A stretch of 50,867 bases of DNA from Thermoleophilia bacterium. Its GTDB lineage: Bacteria; Actinomycetota; Thermoleophilia; BMS3ABIN01. The translations under genes were made by a program, and so were the position numbers. Shown piece after piece: positions 25,334 through 33,989 of the stretch. The stretch's first letter is position 1; each line of letters begins with the position of its first letter. The stretch is taken from assembly GCA_014874265.1 (NCBI GenBank), contig JACWAM010000032.1:1-50867 (forward strand), written 5' to 3'. Below the pieces are notes generated by a model. It was given only the letters and a program-made list of their open reading frames with translations, was not told the DNA's origin and ran no database searches.

Positions 25334-26781
25334 CGGCCGGTTACGAAGCGGTCATCGGACTGGAAATCCATGTCGAGCTCTCAACCGAGAGCAAAATGTT
25401 TTGCGGCTGCCGCGTCGAGTTTGGCGGCGAGCCGAACACCCGCACCTGTCCGGTATGCGCCGCCCACCCCGGAGCTTTGCCGGTGATCAATGAAAAAGCC
25501 ATCGATTACCTGGCCAGAATTGCGCTGTCACTTGATTGTGATATTCCCCCGGGAAGCATCTTTCACCGGAAGAACTACTTTTATCCCGATCTTCCCAAGG
25601 GTTACCAGATTACCCAGTATGACCAGCCGTTTGCGATTGAAGGACACCTGGATGTCTCCGTTGATGAGAAGGATATCCGGGTGGGCATCGAGCGCGTTCA
25701 TATGGAAGAGGACACGGCCAAGAATATTCACGCCGGCGCCAGCGGCCGGATCGCCGGAGCGCTTTACTCGCTGATAGATTTCAACCGGTCCGGCACGCCG
25801 CTGGTGGAGATCGTCACCAAACCTGAAATTCATTCCCCTCAGTCCGCCCGGGCGTTTCTCAACAAGCTAAAAAATCTGCTCAAGTATCTGGAAGTCTCCG
25901 ACTGCAACATGGAGGAAGGCTCGCTTCGCTGCGATGCCAATGTATCGGTGCGGCCTGCCGGCAGCAGCAAGCTGGGAGTCAAGACAGAGCTGAAGAACAT
26001 GAACAGCTTCAAGCATCTGGAAAAAGGGCTGGCCCGGGAGATCGAGCGGCAGACAGAGTTGCTGGCAGCCGGTGAGCGCGTCGTCCAGCAGACGGTCCAT
26101 TTTGATTTTACCACCGGCGAGGTGACTCCGATGCGCTCAAAGGAGTTTGCCCACGATTACCGTTATTTTCCGGAACCGGATCTGGCGCCGATGCTGGCCA
26201 ACCGGAAATTTGTGGATAGAATTGCCGCATCGATGCCCGAGCTGCCGGATGCCCGGGCCGGCCGTTACCGGCGTGACTTTGGCCTGACGCCGTACAACGC
26301 TGAAGTAATGACATCTGACCGGAAGTTGTCTGACTTTTTTGAGGAATGTGTCAGCCATTTTAACGATCCGAAACTGGTCAGCAACTGGTTGATGGGAGAG
26401 CTGCTGGGCTATCTGAACGCGACCGGCGGCGAGCTGGCGGATTGCCTGGTGAAACCGGCGTCGCTGGCGGAGCTGCTTGGCATGATTGAATCAGGAAAGA
26501 TCAGCAACGCCGTCGGCAAGGAGGTCTTTGCCGAGATGTGTCGCAGCGGGAAAGAAGCTGCCGCCATCGTTGAGGCCAAAGGGCTGACGCAGATTTCCGA
26601 TACGGCGGAGCTGGAAGCGATGATCGATGCAGTCCTTGCGGAAAACCCCGAACAGGTGGCGCAGTACCGCGCCGGCAGGGAAAAGCTGCTCGGATTCTTT
26701 GTTGGCATGGTGATGAAAAAAACAAAGGGGCGCGCCAACCCGCAGGTTGTAAACACGTTAATGAAGGAAAAACTTTCGTGA
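25330..26781 (+). CDS. gatB: Glutamyl/aspartyl-tRNA amidotransferase subunit B
   Basis: Subunit that binds the misacylated tRNA and activates its side chain. 483 residues: EAVIGLEIHVELSTESKMFC, the zinc-type cysteines C..C in CRVEF and CPVCAAHPG, DLPKGYQITQYD, and the C-terminal YqeY-like helical tail ending in GRANPQVVNTLMKEKL. The stop codon overlaps the PEP carboxylase start (TGATG), an unusual neighbour that suggests one long operon. Confidence 0.97.
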   Translation: MTAGYEAVIGLEIHVELSTESKMFCGCRVEFGGEPNTRTCPVCAAHPGALPVINEKAIDYLARIALSLDCDIPPGSIFHRKNYFYPDLPKGYQITQYDQPFAIEGHLDVSVDEKDIRVGIERVHMEEDTAKNIHAGASGRIAGALYSLIDFNRSGTPLVEIVTKPEIHSPQSARAFLNKLKNLLKYLEVSDCNMEEGSLRCDANVSVRPAGSSKLGVKTELKNMNSFKHLEKGLAREIERQTELLAAGERVVQQTVHFDFTTGEVTPMRSKEFAHDYRYFPEPDLAPMLANRKFVDRIAASMPELPDARAGRYRRDFGLTPYNAEVMTSDRKLSDFFEECVSHFNDPKLVSNWLMGELLGYLNATGGELADCLVKPASLAELLGMIESGKISNAVGKEVFAEMCRSGKEAAAIVEAKGLTQISDTAELEAMIDAVLAENPEQVAQYRAGREKLLGFFVGMVMKKTKGRANPQVVNTLMKEKLS

Positions 26782-28391
26782 TGCCACCCGATTTTATCCC
26801 CGCAACCATGATGACGCAGCATCCCGACAGCGCCTCGCGTTACGTGCCTGTGCGCGACGAACCCCGGGAAGCGATCGACGCGCTTACCCCACAGCCGATC
26901 GGCCTTGGCCTGGAAGAGGTGATGGTCGATTATGAAGGAAAACTGACCCCGTATCATCAAACCGCGGAGATTTCGCTGGGCCTGAACGAGCGCGGCCAGG
27001 TTCCCGGGCGGGATGTGCTGGTAACGCCACGAATTCCCAGCGCCACCAAGGAGACGGCCTTTCACCAGTTGATGGCGCTCATGAGCGTTATCGAATCGAA
27101 CTTCCAGCTGACCATCGCCGGCGGCGGTGGCGCCATCAGCGAGGTAGTCGTGCCGATGGTGGAGACCGCGGCCGAACTGGTTGATGTCCGCCGGCGGATC
27201 CAGGATGTCATCGAGCTTGGACACAAGGAATTTGGGATCTCATCTGATCCGGACGCGGTCCAGGTAATCCCCTTGATTGAGGAGGTCCCCGAGCTGTTTG
27301 GCGCCGGCGCGATGCTCGGCCTCTATCTGACGGAAGCGTCGGCAGCCGGTTACGGGGTCAGCCGCCTGCGGGTGATGCTGGGCCGCAGCGATTCCGCCAT
27401 GGCCTACGGCCTGGTGCCGTCGGTTCTGGCGGTAAAGTCCGCCATCTCCGACTGCTACCTCCTGGGAAGGGAACGTGACATGCCGGTCTACCCAATCTTG
27501 GGCGGCGGCGCCCTGCCGTTCCGGGGTCATGTTGACCTGGCGAATTTCAACCAGCTTCTGGTTGACTTTGCCGGCGTGCGCACGGTGACTGTTCAGTCCG
27601 GGCTGCGCTACGATTTTGGCGGAGAAGTTTCCCAGCAAGTGGCGATCGAGGCTCATGATAAGTTGGCCGCCGCGGAGCCGCTAGCGTACACTGACGGGGA
27701 TCGACAGCGGATAACGGCGCTGGCGGGGCTGTTTACCGAGCCTTATCTGGAATCTTTTTCCGATTTGCTGCCGGCAGTGATCGCCATATCGGAGATCGTT
27801 CCCAGGCAGCGCGACCGTCTGGCAAGAAAGAGCGCCGTCGGCTACGCCCGGGCGGCCGCCGATCCCGCCAAGCTCGCTGAGCAAATCAGCGACGCTGCCA
27901 TCGCTTCCAGGTTAAAGGCAATAAACCCGCTCCGGGCGAAAAACCTGCCGCGGGCGATCAGTTTTACCGGCGCGCTTTACTCGATCGGACTGCCACCGGA
28001 ATTTATTGGCGCCGGCCGGGGCCTAGCCGCAGTCAGCCGCCTATACGGTGCCGACGGTGTTGACTTTTTGCTGAAAATTTATCCTGGTTTGCGGCAGGAT
28101 CTGGCAAAAGCCGGAAGATACCTCAACTTGAAAACGGCGGCCATGCATCTGCCGGACGGTTTAATATCGAACCTGATTGTTGACGTGGAAGAAGCCGGCG
28201 CCCGCCTTGACATTGCCGTCGGACCTGTGACCGCCGAAGATGAGCGTTATCATGTTCTGTTGGAAACGGTGCAGCCGATGCTGAAGCAGCTTGTCTCACA
28301 GGGTGGAGGCTGGCGCGCCGAGGCCGCCGACCAGAAACTGGTAACCGACTGGATCTGCCGCCTGGGGCGGCTGCGCGGTAGCCTCGGATAA
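26781..28391 (+). CDS. ppcA: Archaeal-type phosphoenolpyruvate carboxylase
   Basis: Makes oxaloacetate from PEP and bicarbonate. About 536 residues, half the length of the usual bacterial enzyme, and with the archaeal-type signature: MTQHPDSASRYVP near the N-terminus, GLEEVMVDYEGKLTPY, LGRSDSAMAYGLVPSVL and GGGALPFRGHVDLANF. The start is either GTG 26778 or ATG 26781; the latter overlaps the gatB stop by one base. This type is rare in bacteria. It immediately precedes the citrate/2-oxoglutarate operon, for which it would supply oxaloacetate. Confidence 0.9.
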   Translation: MPPDFIPATMMTQHPDSASRYVPVRDEPREAIDALTPQPIGLGLEEVMVDYEGKLTPYHQTAEISLGLNERGQVPGRDVLVTPRIPSATKETAFHQLMALMSVIESNFQLTIAGGGGAISEVVVPMVETAAELVDVRRRIQDVIELGHKEFGISSDPDAVQVIPLIEEVPELFGAGAMLGLYLTEASAAGYGVSRLRVMLGRSDSAMAYGLVPSVLAVKSAISDCYLLGRERDMPVYPILGGGALPFRGHVDLANFNQLLVDFAGVRTVTVQSGLRYDFGGEVSQQVAIEAHDKLAAAEPLAYTDGDRQRITALAGLFTEPYLESFSDLLPAVIAISEIVPRQRDRLARKSAVGYARAAADPAKLAEQISDAAIASRLKAINPLRAKNLPRAISFTGALYSIGLPPEFIGAGRGLAAVSRLYGADGVDFLLKIYPGLRQDLAKAGRYLNLKTAAMHLPDGLISNLIVDVEEAGARLDIAVGPVTAEDERYHVLLETVQPMLKQLVSQGGGWRAEAADQKLVTDWICRLGRLRGSLG

Positions 28392-28470
28392 TTTGAACGA
28401 GAGCCGCCGGCAGCCGGCCGCGGTCCGTTTACGAAACTGCTAAACTCCGGCCGGTTTTGTCGGAGCTGTT

Positions 28471-28515
28471 TTGCAGAGAAGTGCCGCTTAAGATATGATT
28501 ATGAATATAAGCGGC
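28471..28515 (+). promoter_or_regulatory. Promoter with an inverted repeat around the -10 box
   Basis: TTGCAG (28471-28476), 17-bp spacer, TATGAT (28494-28499). The -10 box is framed by a perfect inverted repeat, GCCGCTTA (28483-28490) and TAAGCGGC (28508-28515), 17 bp apart. A protein binding both halves would block polymerase and the start point near 28506. It is the only convincing promoter for the downstream four-gene pathway set. Confidence 0.6.
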
Positions 28516-28603
28516 ATCGTTGGATCCTCTGATGTTCCGCCGCTACCGGGAAAAGCAGCATTCGCAGAAATGTTGCCGGCCCGGTTTTTTCTCACTGAGA
28601 ATT

Positions 28604-29821
28604 ATGCCTGATTCCAAAAAGAAAAAACTGGATAGCTTTATCCTTGAAGGCGCGGCTCCTTTTCAGGATAAAAAAATCAAGATAGACGACACGACCTTGC
28701 GTGACGGCGAGCAGACGGCCGGCGTCGTCTTCGCCAACCAGGAAAAAGTGCGAATCGCCAAGCTGCTGGATGAGATCGGCGTGGATCAGATCGAAGTGGG
28801 CATCCCGGCCATGGGCGGCGATGAGAAAAAGACAATCAAGTACATTGCCGGCCTCGACCTTAACGCCAGCATTCTGGCCTGGAACCGAGCGGTCATCGAC
28901 GATATCAAACATTCGGTTGATTGTGGCGTCAACGCCGTGGCAATCTCGATGTCGGCCTCTGACATCCATATCGAGCACAAGCTGAAGAAGTCCCGGACAT
29001 GGGTGCTGGATCAGATCAAGGAATCGGTGGAGTTCGCCAAGCACCATGATTTTTATGTATCGGTAAACGCGGAGGACGCCTCCCGCGCCGATCTGGATTT
29101 TCTGGTCCGGTTTGCCCTGTCAGCGCGGGAATACGGCGCCGACCGGATCCGCTTTTGCGACACCGTTGGCATTCTTGATCCATTTGACACCTTTAACGTA
29201 ATCTCATTTCTTCGCAGCCGCGTTGACCTGGAAATAGAGATGCACACTCATAATGATTTCGGGATGGCAACCGCCAATGCTCTGGCGGGGATCAAGGCAG
29301 GAGCCATTTACGTGAATACGACGGTTAACGGGCTGGGGGAGAGGGCTGGCAATGCGGCGCTGGAGGAGGTGGCGATGGCGCTGAAATATATCTCCAAGCT
29401 CGACCTCGGACTCCATACGGAGCGGTTCCGGGAGCTGTCCGAGTATGTTGCCGGCGCGTCCTCCCGCACTATTCCCGTCTGGAAACCAATAGTGGGCGCC
29501 AACGTATTCGCGCATGAATCCGGCATCCACGCCGACGGCGTCATCAAGAACCCTCTCAACTACGAAGTTTTCAGCCCGGAAGAAGTTGGACTTGAGCGGC
29601 AACTGGTGATCGGGAAGCACTCAGGCGGAAAGTCGATTGAGATGAAGTTCAAGGAATTCGGAATCGAGCTAGCGCCGAAAGACAGCCGCGAGGTCCTCAG
29701 GCTGGCAAGAAAGCTGGCGGTGGAGCTCAAGCGCGGACTTTTTGACAAAGAGTTGATGAATATTTTTAAAGATTATCAAGACCACACAAAGGAGAGCGGC
29801 AAGGGCAGCTCTGGTGTCTAG
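28604..29821 (+). CDS. Re-citrate/homocitrate synthase family enzyme (NifV-like)
   Basis: Acyl-CoA-condensing enzyme of the DRE-TIM metallolyase family, about 405 residues from the ATG at 28604; a TTG at 28520 adds 28. Motifs: IDDTTLRDGEQTAGVVF, EVGIPAMGGDEKK, VSVNAEDASRADLDFL, the metal ligands in MHTHNDFGMATANAL, and VNGLGERAGNAALEEV with FAHESGIHADG. These resemble NifV homocitrate synthase, but no nif gene is here. With PEP carboxylase before it and isocitrate-type genes after it, condensation of oxaloacetate and acetyl-CoA to citrate (Re type) is the best fit; homocitrate from 2-oxoglutarate is the alternative. The C-terminal LeuA regulatory domain is absent. Confidence 0.8.
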   Translation: MPDSKKKKLDSFILEGAAPFQDKKIKIDDTTLRDGEQTAGVVFANQEKVRIAKLLDEIGVDQIEVGIPAMGGDEKKTIKYIAGLDLNASILAWNRAVIDDIKHSVDCGVNAVAISMSASDIHIEHKLKKSRTWVLDQIKESVEFAKHHDFYVSVNAEDASRADLDFLVRFALSAREYGADRIRFCDTVGILDPFDTFNVISFLRSRVDLEIEMHTHNDFGMATANALAGIKAGAIYVNTTVNGLGERAGNAALEEVAMALKYISKLDLGLHTERFRELSEYVAGASSRTIPVWKPIVGANVFAHESGIHADGVIKNPLNYEVFSPEEVGLERQLVIGKHSGGKSIEMKFKEFGIELAPKDSREVLRLARKLAVELKRGLFDKELMNIFKDYQDHTKESGKGSSGV

Positions 29822-31085
29822 CACCCTCGCGGAAAAGATAATTGCCGCTCACGTGGGCAGGGAAGTGGGGCCGGGGGAGATCGTTGTAACGCCGGTCGAT
29901 GTTGCCGCGCTGCAGGATGGCACCGGACCGCTGGCGCTGATGCAGCTGGAAGAACTGGGGCTGGTGCAGGCGCACAATCCGGCCAGGACCATCCTGTTTA
30001 TCGATCACGCCGCTCCCAGTCCCCGTAAAGAACTGTCGAACGCCCACGTTTCCCTCCGCCGGTTTGCGGCAAGAACGGGCACGGTTCTCTCGGAAATCAA
30101 CGAAGGCGTTTGCCATCAACGGCTGGTAGAAAGTTTCGCCTCCCCGGGCGACATCGTTATCGGCGCTGATTCGCATACCTGCACCTCGGGAGCTCTGGCG
30201 GCATTCGCCACCGGCATGGGTTCAACGGATGTCGGCCTCGGCATCGCCACCGGCAAGACGTGGCTCAAGGTGCCGGAAACGTTTAGGGTGGTGCTGAGCG
30301 GCAGCTTCCCGGCGGGCGTCTTCGCCAAGGATCTGATGCTGCATCTGATCGGCAGGATTGGCGCCGACGGCGCCACTTACATGGCGCTTGAATTTACCGG
30401 TCCGCTGGCGGCGGAGATGAGCATGCCGGAGCGGTTTACGCTGGCTAACATGGCCGTGGAGGCAGGAGCCAAGACAGGTTTGTTTGCTGCTGACGAAACA
30501 ACCCGCGTCTTCCTCGCCGGCCAGGGCCGGGAAGCGGATTACCGCCCGCTGACCTCGGATGACGGCGCCGCGTGCGCCCGCACCGTTGAGGTTGACGCCG
30601 GAGCGCTGGAGCCAACGGTGTCGGCTCCTCACACGGTTGACAATACGATGACAGTTGTTGACGCTGCCGGGACAAAAGTTGATCAGGTTTTCATCGGCAC
30701 CTGCACCAACGGGCGCCTCGAGGATCTCCGGATCGCCGCGGGTATTCTAGAAGGCCGTCACCGGCACCCGGTTACGCGGCTGATCGTGACGCCTGCTTCC
30801 CGTTCTGTCTACATCCAGGCAGCGCGCGAGGGGCTTCTGGGGGTATTTGCGGAAGCCGGCGCCACCGTCACCGGACCCGGCTGCGGCGCCTGCGTCGGCG
30901 TTCATGGCGGCATCCTCGGCGATGGTGAAGTGTGCGTCGCAACCCAGAATCGGAACTTTCAGGGGCGGATGGGCAATGCCGCCGGATTTATTTACCTCGC
31001 TTCGCCGGCAACGGCGGCGGCAACGGCGATTAAAGGCGAGATTGCCGATCCAAGAGAATTTATGGAAGACCAGGATAATCAATGA
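29814..31085 (+). CDS. Aconitase/homoaconitase-type hydratase, large subunit (LeuC type)
   Basis: Iron-sulfur hydro-lyase large subunit of 423 residues that isomerises a citrate-like acid through its aconitate form. Expected pieces are visible: FIDHAAPSPRKEL, VIGADSHTCTSGALAAFATGMGSTD, and the 4Fe-4S cysteines in IGTCTNGR and GPGCGACVG. It starts with GTG at 29814, overlapping the upstream gene by 8 bp, and overlaps the small subunit by ATGA. This fold also serves isopropylmalate isomerase; the small subunit's loop argues for a charged tricarboxylate substrate. Confidence 0.88.
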   Translation: MSSTLAEKIIAAHVGREVGPGEIVVTPVDVAALQDGTGPLALMQLEELGLVQAHNPARTILFIDHAAPSPRKELSNAHVSLRRFAARTGTVLSEINEGVCHQRLVESFASPGDIVIGADSHTCTSGALAAFATGMGSTDVGLGIATGKTWLKVPETFRVVLSGSFPAGVFAKDLMLHLIGRIGADGATYMALEFTGPLAAEMSMPERFTLANMAVEAGAKTGLFAADETTRVFLAGQGREADYRPLTSDDGAACARTVEVDAGALEPTVSAPHTVDNTMTVVDAAGTKVDQVFIGTCTNGRLEDLRIAAGILEGRHRHPVTRLIVTPASRSVYIQAAREGLLGVFAEAGATVTGPGCGACVGVHGGILGDGEVCVATQNRNFQGRMGNAAGFIYLASPATAAATAIKGEIADPREFMEDQDNQ

Positions 31086-31585
31086 TTTTTAGAGGCAAAG
31101 CATGGGTTTTCGGAGACAGCATCTCCACGGATCACATCGCGCCCGGCCGCTACTTTCATCTCCGGACAAACCTCCCGGAGCTGGCCAAGCACGTGCTCGA
31201 AGACGCCAGCCCGGATTTTGCCTCACAGATGCAACCGGGGGATTTCGTGGTCGCCGGACGCAACTTCGGCCTTGGCTCTAGCCGCGAGCATGCCCCTCGC
31301 ATCATTAAACTGGCAGGGGTTAGCGCTGTGCTGGCGCAATCTTTCGCGCGCATATTTTACCGGAACGCCATCAACGTCGGACTGCCGGTGTTGGAGCTCG
31401 ATACCGCCGGAATTTCCCAGGGCGACGAGCTGGAAGCCGACCTGGCCGCGGGGACCGTCCGCAATCTTACCGGTGGCGGGCAGCTCAGCTTTCAGCCGCT
31501 GCCACCGGTGATGGTCAAGATATTAAATGACGGCGGCATTGTGGAACACTTCCGGAAATATGGAGATTTCAATCTGGAGACCTGA
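31082..31585 (+). CDS. Aconitase/homoaconitase-type hydratase, small subunit (LeuD type)
   Basis: Swivel-domain subunit, 167 residues, completing the active site with 29814-31085. Residues 11-29 carry GDSISTDHIAPGRYFHLRT; the substrate-specificity loop ends in HLRT, like the YLRT of methanogen homoaconitase and unlike the YLVY of isopropylmalate isomerase. The Arg would bind an extra carboxylate, so citrate or homocitrate is more likely than isopropylmalate. The signature NFGLGSSREHAPRIIKLAGV is present. 112 bp separate it from the dehydrogenase gene. Confidence 0.88.
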   Translation: MIFRGKAWVFGDSISTDHIAPGRYFHLRTNLPELAKHVLEDASPDFASQMQPGDFVVAGRNFGLGSSREHAPRIIKLAGVSAVLAQSFARIFYRNAINVGLPVLELDTAGISQGDELEADLAAGTVRNLTGGGQLSFQPLPPVMVKILNDGGIVEHFRKYGDFNLET

Positions 31586-31697
31586 ATCTGTCGTAAAAGG
31601 CATAAAGCCAACCCTTCGAAAATATGATACTTTTATCTCCCTTTTTCGGGCGGTCCTAGTGGCCGCCGGTTATTTGTAAACAGCAAGTGAGAGGCAT

Positions 31698-32714
31698 ATG
31701 TCAGATTCTTATCAGGTTACGCTGATTCCCGGCGACGGCATCGGGCCGGAAATTACTGCCGCTGCCCGCAAGGTGGTTGACGCGAGCGGCGTCATCATCG
31801 ATTGGCAGGAAGTCATAGCCGGGTCGGAAGCGCTGGGGGAGTACGGCACCCCGCTTCCCGATCATGTTCTGCAGTCGATCCGCGAGACACGCATCGCCCT
31901 CAAAGGACCGGTGACAACGCCGGTCGGCGGCGGATTTCGCAGCGTCAACGTCGCTCTGAGGCAGTCGCTTGACTTGTATGTTAATCTGCGGCCTGCCGTA
32001 TCCATTCCGGGAGTAAAATCCCGCTATACCGGTATTGACCTCGTCATCGTCCGGGAGAACACCGAAGACCTGTATGCCGGCATCGAGCATATGGTGGGCC
32101 CGGATGCTGCCGAGAGCATTAAAATTATCACCCGGCGCGCTTCCGAGCGGGTGGTGAGGTTTGCCTTTGAATATGCCCGGCGGGAAAAGCGGCGCAAGGT
32201 AACGGCGGTCCACAAGGCCAACATCATGAAATGCAGCGACGGCCTGTTCCTGGAAGCGTCCCGCCACGTTGCTGAAGCCTACCCTGACATCGAATTTGAG
32301 GACCGGATCGTCGATAACATGTGCATGCAGCTGGTGCAAAAGCCGGAACTCTATGATGTCATGGTCCTGCCAAATCTGTATGGAGACATTGTCTCTGATT
32401 TGTGTGCCGGCCTGGTGGGCGGGCTGGGCGTCGCGCCCGGAGCCAATATCGGCGACGAGATAGCCGTCTTTGAACCGGTGCACGGCAGCGCCCCCAAGTA
32501 CGCCGGCAAGAACAAGGCCAACGCGACCGCGACCATTCTTTCAGCGGTGTTGATGCTGAAACACCTGGGTGAGACGGAAGCCGCCAACCGCATCATGGCG
32601 GCCGTCAGGAAAGTCATCGGGGAAGGGAACCAGGTAACTTACGATCTCGGCGGCAGCGCCGGCACGTCCGAGATGGCGGAGGCCATCGTCGCGGCGATGG
32701 CCTCGATGGCATAG
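31698..32714 (+). CDS. Isocitrate dehydrogenase-type beta-decarboxylating dehydrogenase
   Basis: Oxidises and decarboxylates isocitrate to 2-oxoglutarate. 338 residues of the IDH/IPMDH family. The substrate loop reads [12 protein letters not shown]: Ser82, Asn84 and Arg88 match the SxNxxLR motif of isocitrate dehydrogenases, unlike isopropylmalate or homoisocitrate enzymes. In the cofactor loop [14 protein letters not shown], Lys267-Tyr268 is the pair linked to NADP use in E. coli Icd, whereas Asp-Ile is usual for NAD; cofactor choice is thus unsure. GAGAGG precedes the ATG. It completes PEP to 2-oxoglutarate in this region. Confidence 0.87.
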   Translation: MSDSYQVTLIPGDGIGPEITAAARKVVDASGVIIDWQEVIAGSEALGEYGTPLPDHVLQSIRETRIALKGPVTTPVGGGFRSVNVALRQSLDLYVNLRPAVSIPGVKSRYTGIDLVIVRENTEDLYAGIEHMVGPDAAESIKIITRRASERVVRFAFEYARREKRRKVTAVHKANIMKCSDGLFLEASRHVAEAYPDIEFEDRIVDNMCMQLVQKPELYDVMVLPNLYGDIVSDLCAGLVGGLGVAPGANIGDEIAVFEPVHGSAPKYAGKNKANATATILSAVLMLKHLGETEAANRIMAAVRKVIGEGNQVTYDLGGSAGTSEMAEAIVAAMASMA

Positions 32715-32747
32715 GCGGTACGCGGCTTTTTAAGCCGGAGGAAACCC

Positions 32748-33497
32748 TCAGGAGCCGACCGCCGACAGCGGTTGGATGCTTTCCAGAATCGCTTTGATGT
32801 CCTGCCATTCCCAGCCGGTCCAGGTGCCGGTGGTCATGCTGTAATAAAGGTCCTGCTGCTTTCCGGAAGCATCCTTGTACGAACCTTTCCACACAACGAC
32901 GAAAGTTTCCGCCTTGCCAACTTCTGGAACCCGCACCGGCGCCCCGTTCGGAAGGTAAACCCTGGTCTGGTGCCAGTAGACCTGAAAATCAGTCCCGCCG
33001 ATATTGGTTTCAGTCAGGTAATAACCGGAAAGCGGCTGGCTGTTGGAGATGCTCTGATTAAAAGTTATCATGCGCGCCTGATTGCCGGGCTCGTAATAAC
33101 GATAACTGTAAAAGCCGGCCGGATCGTCCGGAGAGGAGGAGGCTCCGTAACCAACCAGATCGGGGTCCAGCTGCAGCCCGCCGGAAAGCTCGGTGGGAAC
33201 CATAACCGGATAAGGTACTTGCTTTTGCAGATCAATCAGCACTTTCATGTCGGCGGCATCCGGCACGCCGGTCGCGCTTCTTAGGTTGTCATCCAGGATG
33301 ATTCCGGCAGGAGCGGCCGGAGCTGTTGATGTTACCGCCGGGGACGTCACGGTTGTAGCGGCTGTTCTGATCGTGGCCTGATGCGCCGCGGTCGTTGACC
33401 CAGTCCCGCAACCGGAAGCAGCGATAATCGCAACCATCGTGATCAGGAATCCGAAAATGACCGCCGCCGTGCTATGACAGGAAAGTTTTTTCATCAC
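32748..33497 (-). CDS. Hypothetical lipoprotein
   Basis: A 249-residue exported protein with a lipobox at IAASGC (Cys30) after a hydrophobic signal segment, then a Thr/Ala-rich linker (about 35-65) and a folded domain beginning around 80 (DMKVLIDLQKQVPYPVMVP). The pattern PYPVMVPTELSGGLQ followed by aromatic-rich beta strands resembles small uncharacterised lipoproteins, but I do not recognise a family. The ending WEWQDIKAILESIQPL suggests a C-terminal helix. It converges on the isocitrate dehydrogenase gene. Confidence 0.75.
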   Translation of the reverse strand: MMKKLSCHSTAAVIFGFLITMVAIIAASGCGTGSTTAAHQATIRTAATTVTSPAVTSTAPAAPAGIILDDNLRSATGVPDAADMKVLIDLQKQVPYPVMVPTELSGGLQLDPDLVGYGASSSPDDPAGFYSYRYYEPGNQARMITFNQSISNSQPLSGYYLTETNIGGTDFQVYWHQTRVYLPNGAPVRVPEVGKAETFVVVWKGSYKDASGKQQDLYYSMTTGTWTGWEWQDIKAILESIQPLSAVGS

Positions 33498-33697
33498 ATG
33501 TTCGAGCTTAATTCAAGTATCTCTCAAGCGGGGACCACTTGTGTTCGCCGTCTGAATTTTCCAAATATAATAACAAACGATCATAGTGGCAATGAGATTT
33601 TCATCACCGGCCCGCCTGCTCCTTAAAAATGTCTTCCTGTTTGGCAACATTAAAATAAGCTGCAATTTGCGGGAAGTATGCCTTAAGCTGGTATTGA

Positions 33698-33958
33698 ATG
33701 ACTTCCTCTTTGACGCTAAGATTCAGTTTACCATTACCTACGGCAGAAGGAGGAGCTACGGTTTTAAGGACGAGAAACCCTAGGGTCCAGCAGAAACCAG
33801 CTGTAGAAGAAAGTCAGCCTTCTGTCACCGAAGTCTCCTGCGAATCCTGTTTCTTTGGCGTCAGCGATCTGTGCTCATTGCCAAAGGGAGAGGCCTGCAC
33901 CACATTCAGGCCGCAGTGGCTCGTGGCGGTGCGGTCCCGGTCAGACGCAGAGAATTAA
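33698..33958 (+). CDS. Possible small cysteine-rich protein
   Basis: An 86-residue frame whose C-terminal half has VSCESCFFGVSDLCSLPKGE and ends in ACTTFRP, four cysteines spaced C-x2-C-x7-C-x7-C, like a metal or cluster site. The first ATG (33698) has no ribosome-binding site; a strong AAGGAGGAG lies inside the frame at 33747-33755 and would point to a start near 33758, where only ACG or GTT is available. It may therefore be a small protein with an odd start. Nothing else is seen between the lipoprotein and uspA genes. Confidence 0.35.
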   Translation: MTSSLTLRFSLPLPTAEGGATVLRTRNPRVQQKPAVEESQPSVTEVSCESCFFGVSDLCSLPKGEACTTFRPQWLVAVRSRSDAEN

Positions 33959-33989
33959 CCGTAGCGATTTTCCGGACGCCATCCTTCTG

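Noticed and set aside
28604-32714. Leucine biosynthesis operon (leuA-leuC-leuD-leuB)
   Set aside because: The first enzyme lacks the LeuA regulatory domain, the small subunit has HLRT and the dehydrogenase the isocitrate SxNxxLR motif.
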